Part shown: positions 35,612-44,354 of the stretch, in pieces
How positions within the stretch are numbered: the stretch's first letter is position 1
How the letters are laid out: every line of letters starts with the position of its first letter
NCBI RefSeq assembly: GCF_018333235.1
Contig: NZ_BORP01000001.1
Span: 1,054,001 to 1,118,000 of the forward strand
Source: Ornithinibacillus bavariensis
GTDB taxonomy: Bacteria; Bacillota; Bacilli; Bacillales; Amphibacillaceae
Direction: 5' to 3'
DNA: 64,000 nucleotides
Made by a program: the position numbers and the translations under genes
The notes under the pieces: model-generated
The model's input: only the letters and a program-made list of their open reading frames with translations
What the model was told of the DNA's origin: nothing
The model's database searches: none

Positions 35612-36357
35612 TGAGAGCTATGTTTTTATTAGAAATGAAGAAAAATTTACAGGATCATGGTCTGTTATTTTGGATGCTTATTTTACCGATTGCTTTTATT
35701 ATTCTAGCGACTGCAATATTTACATCAGGATCAGATGAAGCTACTAAACAACAGGTGATTATGTCTATTATACCAGGATACGCAGTAATGTTTGTATTTT
35801 TCATCATGATTTCCATGGTTACGACATTTCTAAAAGATAAAGATACAGGGATGACAGCTAGAATTGCTAGTACACCCATCACTCCAAAATTCTATTTGCT
35901 TGGAAAATGGATTCCATATATGGTTATAGTATGGATTCAAATTGTTATATTGCTAGTATTCGGAAAACTAGTTTACCAAATTCCAATAGAGCAACCTTTC
36001 TTGCTCCTTTTCTTATCACTAGCCTTAGCTTTCACTGCTACAGGATTTGGGCTTTCACTAGCATTGCTTGTCAAAACTGAAAATATGGGTATTGCCCTTA
36101 CACAGGTGATTGGGCTTGGTGGAGCAATGCTTGGAGGTCTTTGGGTTCCACTTAAATTTATGCCTGATTTCCTGCAAACGATAGCATATTTTCTGCCACA
36201 GTACTGGGCTCATCAAGCATTTCAGGATGCATTAAATGGAGTATTAATTCATAAAGATTTCTTACAAACCATTCTTATCATTATGGCTTTTGGATGTGGC
36301 GGTTATTTACTTGCTGTATTACGCTACCCTAAATTTTTAAAGCAAGCTCGTGGTTAA
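35611..36357 (+). CDS. ABC-2 type permease
   Basis: A 248-aa membrane protein with six helices; FKDKDTGMTARIASTPITPKFYLLGKWIPYMVIV and GLGGAMLGGLWVPLKFMPDFLQTIAYFLPQYWAHQAF are the typical ABC2_membrane signatures. It is coupled to the ATPase gene (stop/start overlap). Probably an exporter of a peptide, drug or lipid-like compound; substrate unknown. Confidence 0.87.
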   Translation: MRAMFLLEMKKNLQDHGLLFWMLILPIAFIILATAIFTSGSDEATKQQVIMSIIPGYAVMFVFFIMISMVTTFLKDKDTGMTARIASTPITPKFYLLGKWIPYMVIVWIQIVILLVFGKLVYQIPIEQPFLLLFLSLALAFTATGFGLSLALLVKTENMGIALTQVIGLGGAMLGGLWVPLKFMPDFLQTIAYFLPQYWAHQAFQDALNGVLIHKDFLQTILIIMAFGCGGYLLAVLRYPKFLKQARG

Positions 36358-36383
36358 CCGGATATCTTGTTAGGGGGAATAGA

Positions 36384-36842
36384 ATGAAGGTAAACATTGA
36401 TATTGATGAGAAGCATGAAGAAACGATCGTTACCATTAAAACCAATAATTGGTCTGAAGAATTAGAAGAACTTATTAATCTTTTAAAGAAGCAAAAGCCA
36501 AAGCGATTGTTTGGAGTGGCTGAGGATCAAACTGTATTACTTGATCCAAAAGATATTGATTATGTCTATGCGGAAAAAAGAAAGGTCTTTGCCGCAATCA
36601 AGGAAATGAAAATTGAACTTAAAATGAAGCTTTATGAAGTAGAAGAAATATTAATCCCCCATTATTACATGCGATTCTCCAAATCGGTGATCGGTAATTT
36701 AAATCAGATACAACGATTCGAATTATCCTTTAACGGAAATCTATGTGTTTACTTTCATTCTGGAAATAAAGAATATATTACGCGAAGTTATGTAGCTAAG
36801 GTGAAGGAAAAGTTATTGATGGGGGGACAATTAAATGATTAA
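36384..36842 (+). CDS. LytTR-domain transcriptional regulator
   Basis: A 152-aa protein. Residues about 50-150 form a LytTR DNA-binding domain (LDPKDIDYVYAEKRKVFAAIKEMKIELKMKLYEVEEILIPHYYMRFSKSVIGNLNQIQRFELSFNGNLCVYFHSGNKEYITRSYVAKVKEKL in family order), and the N-terminal 45 residues are a short helical lead, with no receiver domain. Such LytTR proteins with DUF3021 partners often control the adjacent ABC transporter. GGGG-type site precedes the ATG; it overlaps the next gene by 8 bp. Confidence 0.9.
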   Translation: MKVNIDIDEKHEETIVTIKTNNWSEELEELINLLKKQKPKRLFGVAEDQTVLLDPKDIDYVYAEKRKVFAAIKEMKIELKMKLYEVEEILIPHYYMRFSKSVIGNLNQIQRFELSFNGNLCVYFHSGNKEYITRSYVAKVKEKLLMGGQLND

Positions 36843-37245
36843 AGAAATCCTACGAAGGGGGGTATATGGGATTGCATTTGGTGGAATCGCCACATTTATT
36901 GCCCTTACCATTATAAAGTTTGCTCATTTTGAAGAAACTGCTGCTGAGGTTTGGAATCATATGCTAGCAAGCTTTGGACTAGGGATTTATTTTGGGTTAG
37001 CTTCCTATATTTTCGAAACCGAAAAATGGAGTCCATTAAGAAAAACGATAACCCATTATACTCTCTCTATTTTCGTATATATTTTAATTGCCCTTCCGGT
37101 TGGTTGGATCCCGTTTAACTTTAAGGCTGTTGCAATTGGAATATTACTATTTACAGTACTGTATTCTTTGTATTGGACAGGTTTTTTTATTTATTACAAG
37201 AGGAATGTGGATTCTATGAATGAACAGTTGGGTAAAAATAGATAA
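36835..37245 (+). CDS. DUF3021 membrane protein
   Basis: A 136-aa protein with four predicted helices (IAFGGIATFIALTII, MLASFGLGIYFGLASYIF, YTLSIFVYILIALPVGWI, IGILLFTVLYSLYWTGFFIYY). This is the DUF3021 architecture that often pairs with LytTR regulators. By analogy it could act as a membrane anti-activator or signal relay for the LytTR protein, which is inference only. Overlaps the LytTR gene by 8 bp, so they are translationally coupled. Confidence 0.85.
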   Translation: MIKEILRRGVYGIAFGGIATFIALTIIKFAHFEETAAEVWNHMLASFGLGIYFGLASYIFETEKWSPLRKTITHYTLSIFVYILIALPVGWIPFNFKAVAIGILLFTVLYSLYWTGFFIYYKRNVDSMNEQLGKNR

Positions 37246-37304
37246 TTTAGCAGAGTTTTATATCAGAAGGTTATATCATTACTGCTTATATGCTATAAGA
37301 TAAG

Positions 37305-37332
37305 AAAAACCGAGTGGCAGCAACCACTCGGT
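37305..37332. terminator. bidirectional terminator between the LytTR unit and the sugar ABC unit
   Basis: A 9-bp stem ACCGAGTGG/CCACTCGGT followed by TTTTTC on the minus strand; serves the leftward sugar operon and probably also the rightward one. A second smaller hairpin AACCGC/GCGGTT lies at 37341-37359. Confidence 0.75.
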
Positions 37333-37481
37333 AGATTATAAACCGCATAAAGAGCGGTTGACCTGAGAATATGTTGCACGAGACTAGAAGTAAGGTTATT
37401 TTCTATTTACCATGACAATTTTGTCAGCTCAGTACTATTATTTTCACTTTTCTTTTGACATAGGGAGTAGCAGTAGCCGCC

Positions 37482-38324
37482 TCACCCTTTAATGGCTCCT
37501 TCCGTCATGCCTTTTGCGATGCGTCTTTGGAAAATAATGTAGAGGATGATCACAGGGAGAATGGCGATGACTAAGCTTGCGAATAGTGTTCCCCAAGCGT
37601 TGGTGTATTGAGCTTCGTTACTGATGTAGTCAATTGCCAATGCCAGTGTGTAATTTTCTTTTGTTTGCAGAAAGATTAGTGCCATGAAGTATTCATTCCA
37701 AAATTGGATGCAATTCATGATGGAGACTGTAATAATTCCAGACATCGTTAGTGGTGTAATTACTTTAAATAGAATTCCATAAGGAGACATCCCATCAATG
37801 GCAGCTGCTTCTTCTAGTGACTTTGGAACAGTACTCATAAAGCTAGTTAAAACAAAAATACTAAATGGTAATTGACTAACTGCATAAACAATCGAAAGCC
37901 CTATTATACTATCCAATAGATTTAATTTAGATAGTAAAAAAAACAAAGGGATCCAGCCTAATACCATTGGAATCATCATTGCTGAGATATAGATTGTAAA
38001 CAGAACCTTACTACCGCGAAAATTTATCCGTTCAATCGCATAAGCGGTCGGTATAGCTAAGACAAGTGTAAGTACAGCACCAATTACCGTAACAAATAAA
38101 CTATTAAACACACTCGTGTCGATATTATAATTCGACCATGCTTGGGAAAAATTATTAAAATTAAATACTTCCGGCCATCCCCATGGATTACGATAAATCT
38201 CTGCATTGGATTTAAATGAACCTAAAAACATCCAGAATATCGGATACAATACCGCAATCGTCCACAAGATTAATGGGATTCGAATACCTGTCCTTCCGAG
38301 AAATTGCCCTACACTTTTTTCCAT
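37482..38324 (-). CDS. carbohydrate ABC permease (MalG type)
   Basis: A 280-aa permease with six helices and the coupling loop EEAAAIDGMSPYGILFKVITPLTMSGIITVSI. The MalG-type C-terminal IFQRRIAKGMTEGAIKG is present. It is last in a three-gene operon after its partner permease (44 bp gap). Substrate not determined. Confidence 0.88.
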   Translation of the reverse strand: MEKSVGQFLGRTGIRIPLILWTIAVLYPIFWMFLGSFKSNAEIYRNPWGWPEVFNFNNFSQAWSNYNIDTSVFNSLFVTVIGAVLTLVLAIPTAYAIERINFRGSKVLFTIYISAMMIPMVLGWIPLFFLLSKLNLLDSIIGLSIVYAVSQLPFSIFVLTSFMSTVPKSLEEAAAIDGMSPYGILFKVITPLTMSGIITVSIMNCIQFWNEYFMALIFLQTKENYTLALAIDYISNEAQYTNAWGTLFASLVIAILPVIILYIIFQRRIAKGMTEGAIKG

Positions 38325-38367
38325 ACATATCCCCCTACCGACATGACGGGTAAATATCTCCTACTCG

Positions 38368-39273
38368 CTAATACTCAACCTTCTCCCGTCGCATTAAAAA
38401 TTGTAATAGCAAAACAGTTACCAATGATAGAACTAGAATCATAACACCAATAGTTGCACCATATCCGAAGTTGTATTGCTTAAAGGCTTGCTGATATAAG
38501 TACGAGCCCATTACATGCGTAGCGTTATTTGGTCCCCCACCTGTCATGACCTGTACGAGTATAAACGATCCATTCAGTGTTGTAATAACAATATACAGAA
38601 TAGAAACCTTTATTTGAGGCCAAACAAGTGGTAATGTTATTTTCCAAAATTGCTGCCATTCCGATGCCCCATCTATCCTTGCCGCTTCATAATAGCTTTT
38701 CGATATGTTTGCAATACCTCCCATAAGCATGAGCATAAATAGTCCAATCCCAGCCCATATCGCTGGTACCATGATACTTGGAAGTGCCCATTTTTCATCA
38801 CCAAGCCAAGGTTTTGCAAGTGACTCTAAGCCTAAAACCTCTAAGCCAGAATTAACTAGTCCTAAATTAGGGTTAAAAATAAACGTCCATAATATCCCAA
38901 TTACTACAACAGACATAATATTTGGAAAGAAGAACACAATTCGGTAAAAGGGTGCTTCTTTTATTTTCAATTGTGTCAATGCTACTGCAAAAAAGATGGC
39001 TAAAATCATGATTCCAATAACTTTTGTTACGACTAAGAAGTAATCGTGAATAATTGTATCTGGTATGACGGAATCCTTAAACAATTGCACATAATTGGCA
39101 AATCCTATGAATTCTTTCTTACTGGATGATCCTGACCAATCGAAAAACGAATAATACAATCCACTAAACAACGGATACAAGGTAAAAACAGCAAATAAGA
39201 TAAATGTTGGTAATAAACAAAACGCTAAAAACAGATGTTTTTGTTTTTTAGTCTGTACCATGCCATCACTCAT
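38368..39273 (-). CDS. carbohydrate ABC permease (MalF type)
   Basis: A 301-aa permease with six helices, coupling loop EAARIDGASEWQQFWKITLPLVWPQIKVS and MTGGGPNNATHVMGSYLYQQAF, typical of the MalF/UgpA group. Second gene of the leftward operon after the binding-protein gene. Confidence 0.88.
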   Translation of the reverse strand: MSDGMVQTKKQKHLFLAFCLLPTFILFAVFTLYPLFSGLYYSFFDWSGSSSKKEFIGFANYVQLFKDSVIPDTIIHDYFLVVTKVIGIMILAIFFAVALTQLKIKEAPFYRIVFFFPNIMSVVVIGILWTFIFNPNLGLVNSGLEVLGLESLAKPWLGDEKWALPSIMVPAIWAGIGLFMLMLMGGIANISKSYYEAARIDGASEWQQFWKITLPLVWPQIKVSILYIVITTLNGSFILVQVMTGGGPNNATHVMGSYLYQQAFKQYNFGYGATIGVMILVLSLVTVLLLQFLMRREKVEY

Positions 39274-39319
39274 TTCTTTATCAGGGGCAATTCCTAGAAC
39301 CGCCCCTATAAATAATCCC

Positions 39320-40648
39320 TTAATTTAATCCGGCTCGGTATTCCTCTGCAGCCTTCTCTGCTTCGACTACAAATTCTTCAGCAGTCATGTTTCCTAGCAT
39401 TAAGGAAACTAATGCATTACCTATCGGTGTTTCGAGATCCGCACTCATTGGATGTGGCTTTTCATAAATTTGAACAATATCCGGATCATTGATCATCGCA
39501 TTCGCATTCATTAAATATTCTGGGACCTTATCATTCTTCGTCAAATCTACTCCTGTTAAGTTCATGATGGCCCCTGTATGCTCACTGAAGGCACTGGCAT
39601 ATTCCCTTGTAAATACAAACGCAACAAAAGCCTTGGCTGCTTCAGGATTTTCTGCCCCTTCCGCGATTGCAAGTGGGCGTAAATCTGGCACAATAGCATA
39701 CTTTTCATCTGTAGCATTCATAGGCGACGGAATAAATCCGAAATCAAATCCTTCTGGAATATCATTTTTCATCTCATTTGGTAGCCAGAACCCCACTGGG
39801 ATAAAGGCATTTTCATGAAGAAGGAAATTCATCTGTGACTGTGTATGATTCAGCGCACCTAGACCGGAATCGAACATTCCTTCATCTACCATTTTTTGCA
39901 CCCGTTTCATAATATCTAATACTTGTTCACTGGACCATGCACCTTCCTTACCAGTAATTACGTCTTCTAATAGCTCTTCCCCACCCGCTGCTGCAAACGC
40001 AGGATACAGCATGCCACGCAAGAAATAATACGGATGCTGACCAGACGTCACAAACGGATCAATCCCCTCACCATCTTTAATTTCTTTCATGGAATCTATA
40101 AACTCATCAAAATTTTTAGGAACAGTATATCCCTTTTCTTCAAATAGCGCCTTATCATACCACGTTCCCCACGTATCAAAAACTAGTGGTAATGAATAGA
40201 TTTCCCCATTATAGGTGGCTGGTTTAACAATGAAACTATCAATCAGTTTATCTCCGCCCTCTAATTCAATTCCATTGACCCATTCTGTTATATTCATAAG
40301 CTGCCCGTCCTCGACCATTTGTGTTTCACTAGAACCGGCACCATCAATATAGACGACATCAGGCGGATCATTGGATACCCATCTTGAACGCATCTCCTCG
40401 TTAATATTGGGACCGGCATGTTCAATGACATTAACATCTGGATATACTTTTTTAAAGTCTGCTATGACCTCCTTCCACCAAGAATCACCATAGCCACCTA
40501 CAAAATATTGAATCTCCAAATCTCCGGCAATCTCACCATCCTTGCCAACAGTTGAGCTAGAATCCTTATCCTTAGAACAAGCTGCCACTACCAACAACAG
40601 GACAGCCATCATCAACATCAACCATAATCGTTTTTTATGCTTCACCAA
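39320..40648 (-). CDS. sugar-binding lipoprotein
   Basis: A 442-aa family-1-type solute-binding protein with signal and lipobox (LLLVVAACSK) and the typical LEIQYFVGGYGDSWWKEVIADFKKVYPDVNV and WVSNDPPDVVYIDGAG. The latter stretch is similar to N-acetylglucosamine/chitobiose-binding proteins, which would fit the amino-sugar theme of this region, though I regard this as suggestive only. First gene of the three-gene transport operon. No ATPase gene is nearby, so a shared MsmX-type ATPase is likely used. Confidence 0.85.
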   Translation of the reverse strand: MVKHKKRLWLMLMMAVLLLVVAACSKDKDSSSTVGKDGEIAGDLEIQYFVGGYGDSWWKEVIADFKKVYPDVNVIEHAGPNINEEMRSRWVSNDPPDVVYIDGAGSSETQMVEDGQLMNITEWVNGIELEGGDKLIDSFIVKPATYNGEIYSLPLVFDTWGTWYDKALFEEKGYTVPKNFDEFIDSMKEIKDGEGIDPFVTSGQHPYYFLRGMLYPAFAAAGGEELLEDVITGKEGAWSSEQVLDIMKRVQKMVDEGMFDSGLGALNHTQSQMNFLLHENAFIPVGFWLPNEMKNDIPEGFDFGFIPSPMNATDEKYAIVPDLRPLAIAEGAENPEAAKAFVAFVFTREYASAFSEHTGAIMNLTGVDLTKNDKVPEYLMNANAMINDPDIVQIYEKPHPMSADLETPIGNALVSLMLGNMTAEEFVVEAEKAAEEYRAGLN

Positions 40649-40875
40649 TTAACCCCCTCTTTATCCAAAATTCATAAAACAAGGTGGATAGATGTATTCA
40701 ATTAACTAGAGAAAAGAATGACTGCTTTCCACCTATCTTTCTATTAGAAATATATGTACAGCTTTTGAATTCATGCTTCAGAAAAAATACTTTTACCTCA
40801 TGTACTTCTATCGGAATGAATGGCTAGAATTCATAATATGCTATGGTAAAAAAGTAAATTTGGGGGTGGATTCAT

Positions 40876-41688
40876 ATGCCTGGAAAATATGTAGAAGTAG
40901 ATCCTGGTGTTGAATTGTTCGTAGAGACTATTGGGGAAGGTGATGTACTAGTTTTCATTCCAGGGTTCACCTTTACGACGGAAGTTTTTGAGAAACAAGT
41001 AAACTATTTTTCCAAAACGAATCAGGTTGTTGTAATAGATCCCAGAAGCCATGGGAAATCAACGATTACTGTACACGGAAATGATTATGTTACACATGGA
41101 AATGATTTAGCTAAAGTTTTACAGTTTTTAAATATTCATCATGTAACATTAGTAGGATGGTCATTTGGCTGTCTCACCGCTTGGGAATATATAAAGCAAA
41201 ATGGAATACAAGACATAAAATCACTAGTAATGATTGATATGCCACCGAAGTCATTATCCATTAATCAAGATGATTGGGTTGAGGGTCCACTTGATGATAT
41301 CGCTTCTCTTTATAACACGTATTTAAGAACTCCACAGGGCCATAGAGATTTTATTACAAGTTACATTACTGATGTGATGGTACAAAAGAATTTGTCTGAA
41401 AAGGAACTTAGATGGCTTGTTGAACAATCCATGAGAACCCCCTATTACATAGCTAGTAATCTATATGCATCTGGTATGTTTTCTGATTACAGACAGATAG
41501 TAGAAGAGACAAGTAAAAAGATTCCAACCTTAATGACTGTAGCAGAGCATTGGGCCCAATCGGCGATTGAATATCTATCAAAAATATCACCAAACACAGA
41601 ACTGGAGGTACTAGGCGGGCATATGATGTTTTGGGAGCATGATGAAAAGTTTAATACAATATTGAAACATTTTCTTAGCAGCCATTAA
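40876..41688 (+). CDS. alpha/beta-hydrolase
   Basis: A 270-aa cytosolic hydrolase with oxyanion-region FIPGFTFTTEVF, nucleophile elbow GWSFGC, an acid in the expected place, and the histidine in GGHMMFWEHDEKF. This is the full catalytic triad of the haloperoxidase/lactonase-like fold. GGGGGTG precedes the ATG. It is divergent from the sugar operon and not obviously part of a pathway here. Substrate unknown. Confidence 0.82.
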   Translation: MPGKYVEVDPGVELFVETIGEGDVLVFIPGFTFTTEVFEKQVNYFSKTNQVVVIDPRSHGKSTITVHGNDYVTHGNDLAKVLQFLNIHHVTLVGWSFGCLTAWEYIKQNGIQDIKSLVMIDMPPKSLSINQDDWVEGPLDDIASLYNTYLRTPQGHRDFITSYITDVMVQKNLSEKELRWLVEQSMRTPYYIASNLYASGMFSDYRQIVEETSKKIPTLMTVAEHWAQSAIEYLSKISPNTELEVLGGHMMFWEHDEKFNTILKHFLSSH

Positions 41689-41744
41689 CATATATAAGAT
41701 GAACGGGATTTATGAAATCAGTAATAACATAAACCAATAATTCA

Positions 41745-41784
41745 ATAAAAAAGCATGAGACAACAAGTCTTCATGCTTTTACCA
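41745..41784. terminator. bidirectional terminator after hydrolase and the 100-aa gene
   Basis: AAAAGCATGA/TCATGCTTTT form a 10-bp stem with a further GAC/GTC inner pair; T runs are present on both strands. Confidence 0.85.
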
Positions 41785-41830
41785 GCCTATACTTTGATTT
41801 AGTTATAACAACAAATTTATTTAGTAAATA

Positions 41831-42133
41831 TTACTTCTCATCTCCCAAGCTTAAAAGCCATTGACGTAATTTTGCCTTTGGATAGTACACTTTTTCGTTA
41901 ATAACGATATGGGGGATATCTGGATATTCCTCTATTAGTGATTTTGCATCTTCCTTTGCTATTCCCATGAAATAGTGTACTTCATTTTCTTTAATTAACT
42001 CATGTTCGTCATCTTCATCTAAAAAATCTATCGGATTTTTCGCATTAGGATTCTTGAAATTTTTCAAGCCTTCTCCTATACAGTATCCGGCAATAGCTAT
42101 TCCTAATGCCAACCAAAAAAAATCAAAATCCAC
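41831..42133 (-). CDS. membrane-anchored protein with HTH-like C terminus
   Basis: A 100-aa protein with one N-terminal helix (FFWLALGIAIAGYCIGEGL), an acidic linker, and a C-terminal segment (PHIVINEKVYYPKAKLRQWLLSLG) resembling the excisionase/MerR-type small helix-turn-helix fold. GTG start behind AAGGAGG. It follows the 57-aa gene by 30 bp, suggesting a two-gene unit. I do not recognise a family with known role. Confidence 0.6.
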   Translation of the reverse strand: MDFDFFWLALGIAIAGYCIGEGLKNFKNPNAKNPIDFLDEDDEHELIKENEVHYFMGIAKEDAKSLIEEYPDIPHIVINEKVYYPKAKLRQWLLSLGDEK

Positions 42134-42163
42134 AACACTTTCCTCCTTAATCGATGTTCGTTT

Positions 42164-42337
42164 CTATTTCCGATTTAATTTCTCTAATAAATCAATTATT
42201 TTTTGGTTTTGTTTCACTTGTACGTCATTGCTGACTTTTATTTGGTAAATCCAAATTAATAGAAACACAATGAGTGCTATAGGTACTAGCAAAGGAATTA
42301 ACGTTAGTACTAATCCTGGTATTCCAATACTACTCAC
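42164..42337 (-). CDS. small single-span membrane protein, 57 aa
   Basis: Found by reading the strand: GTG start behind AGGAGGAG six bases upstream, 57 codons. It has a glycine/proline-containing hydrophobic span (LVLTLIPLLVPIALIVFLLIWIYQI) and a basic amphipathic tail (QKIIDLLEKLNRK). It resembles the short Bacillus membrane proteins often found with regulators, with no known activity. Sits 30 bp before the 100-aa gene. Confidence 0.65.
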   Translation of the reverse strand: MSSIGIPGLVLTLIPLLVPIALIVFLLIWIYQIKVSNDVQVKQNQKIIDLLEKLNRK

Positions 42338-42504
42338 AAAATTCTCCTCCTCTGCACCATTGAATATGTATTATGTAGTACGTCTAATCCTACTATTAGG
42401 TTCCATGAATAAAACTCTATACACTTTAGCTTGTAAATATTTTTTTACTGTATTTTTATACTAATTTCCAGAAATGTATTTTTATATAATCAACCTCTAA
42501 ACAA

Positions 42505-43260
42505 TTACACTTCACCCAAATAGCTTTTTGTACTAGTTGGAATAACTATTTGCCCATTGTCGCTATACTTTTCAAATACTTCTGTTAATGCAGCAATGAA
42601 GGGTTTATACTCCTTGTCGGTCTTTTTCGGGGAAAAGGAAGCAGATAAATACCTCCCCAAAAATCCAATTAAATTAAATTGCAAATCATTGCGAAAATGC
42701 TTAAAATAATATTTTCCATCTTTAAAGAATTGCTGAAATGCAATCGAAGTTTCCTCCATTCCTCCACTAAAACCGTTAAAATTGGGACAGTACTTTTGGC
42801 AAACATTAGCACATTCCTTGTTGATATCACTTGTCCCATCCCTACTATTCCACACAAGAGCTACCTTCGCATCTTGTTTTAAAATCCGCTGACATTCCAA
42901 CCTGAACTGCTCCATATTGAACCAATGAAATGCCTGTGCTACTGTTCTTAAATCAATACTATTATCTTTTATTGTAGTATTTTCAGCCGTTGCCTTAACT
43001 GAAGTAAAACGACGATCCGGATTCAAGGTTTGTTCCGCTAATGTTCTAATATCACCATTTGGTTCCACTCCGATTACAGTAAATCCTCTTTCCAGAAGCT
43101 GTCTACTTAATATTCCAGTCCCTGAGCCAATATCTGCAATTATACACTCCTCATTAATACCTGTTTCAGCAATTAAGTAATCAATATATTTAATAGGGTA
43201 ATTAGGACGATATTTTGCATATACCTTAGCCTTGTCTGTGAATTTATTTGTGGATTTCAT
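42505..43260 (-). CDS. class I SAM-dependent methyltransferase
   Basis: A 251-aa methyltransferase with motif I IADIGSGTGILSRQLL, acidic loop VIGVEPNGDIR and the FHWFNMEQFRLECQRIL stretch typical of the Methyltransf_11 group. GGTGG lies before the ATG at 43260 (the upstream codons lack family similarity). It follows the AmiE-like gene by 45 bp on the same strand, so may be the last gene of the salvage operon or a separate unit. Substrate not known. Confidence 0.82.
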   Translation of the reverse strand: MKSTNKFTDKAKVYAKYRPNYPIKYIDYLIAETGINEECIIADIGSGTGILSRQLLERGFTVIGVEPNGDIRTLAEQTLNPDRRFTSVKATAENTTIKDNSIDLRTVAQAFHWFNMEQFRLECQRILKQDAKVALVWNSRDGTSDINKECANVCQKYCPNFNGFSGGMEETSIAFQQFFKDGKYYFKHFRNDLQFNLIGFLGRYLSASFSPKKTDKEYKPFIAALTEVFEKYSDNGQIVIPTSTKSYLGEV

Positions 43261-43305
43261 AAAACCACCTTCTCTTTTTGTAAGAAACTTACAATAGTTC
43301 ACCCG

Positions 43306-44352
43306 CTAAAAATGCGATCGTATCAAATTATGCAATCTCGGTCTCAATCTTAGAATAGGAGGTTTTCTTCCAAAATGCACTCGATTCGTCAATAATATCA
43401 CATGTAAATCAATCTCTGGATCAAACCAAATACTTGTGCCAGTAAATCCAGTATGGCCATAAGTAGAATTCGAGAAATAATCACCACATGGAGAATACAT
43501 TGGGCTCTTTAATTGCCAGCCAAGACCACGGTATTCATCATCAAAAGGGGTATGGTTTTTCCTAGCTAGACGTAAGCCCGACTCCGATAGAATGCATTTT
43601 CCATTGTACACGCCGTGATTCTCAATCATCTGGGCATATTTAGCGAGGTCATGAATTGTTGAGAAAAGTCCAGCATGGCCACTGATGCCACCCATTGATT
43701 CAGTATTTTCGTCATGAACAATTCCTACTTTGAATGCATTTAGCTCCTCACTGTATTCTGTTGCTGCATAGCGATTATGTTCAAAGCTTGGCTTATAGCT
43801 TGTTTCATACATTTCAAGAGGATTAAAAATTTCTCTACTTAAATATTCTTCAAAACGCTCTCCAGTTACGATTTCTACTATTTTATATAAAGTTATTAGT
43901 CCTAAATCACTATAGACTACCTTTTCCCCTGTCTTAAATTCTAATGGTTGTTGGTAAATACGCTCTAATATCTGTTCAGTATTCAATTTCTCCAAAAAAT
44001 ATGGAATATGAGATGGTAGACCTGATGTATGGGTTAATAAATGTCTTAACGTAATATCTTCTTTTCCCTCATTTCCGAATTCAGGTAAAAAGAAGGATAC
44101 GCTGTCATCTAATCGAATCAAGCCATCATCTAAAAGCTTGAGTATAGCGGGCAATGTCGAAACGACCTTTGTTAGTGATGCTAAATCAAATACCGTATCA
44201 AGCTGCATTGGTGCTACTTCTGGGTATACAACTCGATTACCGATTGCTTCCTGCATCAGTACCTTTCCTTGATGGGAGACATGAATCACAGCCCCAGGTA
44301 TATGCTCCAATTCAATCTCTTGCTGTAAAAACCCCAATACTTTTTCTCGCAT
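43306..44352 (-). CDS. beta-lactamase-like serine hydrolase, AmiE (YbbE) type
   Basis: A 348-aa serine hydrolase of the class C/penicillin-binding fold. Motifs: SLTK (SxxK nucleophile, about residue 58), YSDLG (Y-x-N-like) and GHTGFTG (K/H-T-G). It resembles B. subtilis YbbE/AmiE, which in that species sits in the murQ-murR-murP-amiE-nagZ-namZ operon and cleaves the peptide from MurNAc. No signal peptide is visible, unlike the B. subtilis protein, so it should act in the cytosol. Gene is 3 bp from the GNAT gene upstream, consistent with one operon. Confidence 0.8.
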   Translation of the reverse strand: MREKVLGFLQQEIELEHIPGAVIHVSHQGKVLMQEAIGNRVVYPEVAPMQLDTVFDLASLTKVVSTLPAILKLLDDGLIRLDDSVSFFLPEFGNEGKEDITLRHLLTHTSGLPSHIPYFLEKLNTEQILERIYQQPLEFKTGEKVVYSDLGLITLYKIVEIVTGERFEEYLSREIFNPLEMYETSYKPSFEHNRYAATEYSEELNAFKVGIVHDENTESMGGISGHAGLFSTIHDLAKYAQMIENHGVYNGKCILSESGLRLARKNHTPFDDEYRGLGWQLKSPMYSPCGDYFSNSTYGHTGFTGTSIWFDPEIDLHVILLTNRVHFGRKPPILRLRPRLHNLIRSHF

Positions 44353-44354
44353 GA

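Noticed and set aside
43273..43302. Upstream start of the methyltransferase (14 more residues)
   Set aside because: The extra residues hold the GGTGG binding site of the better start at 43260 and are not part of the family.
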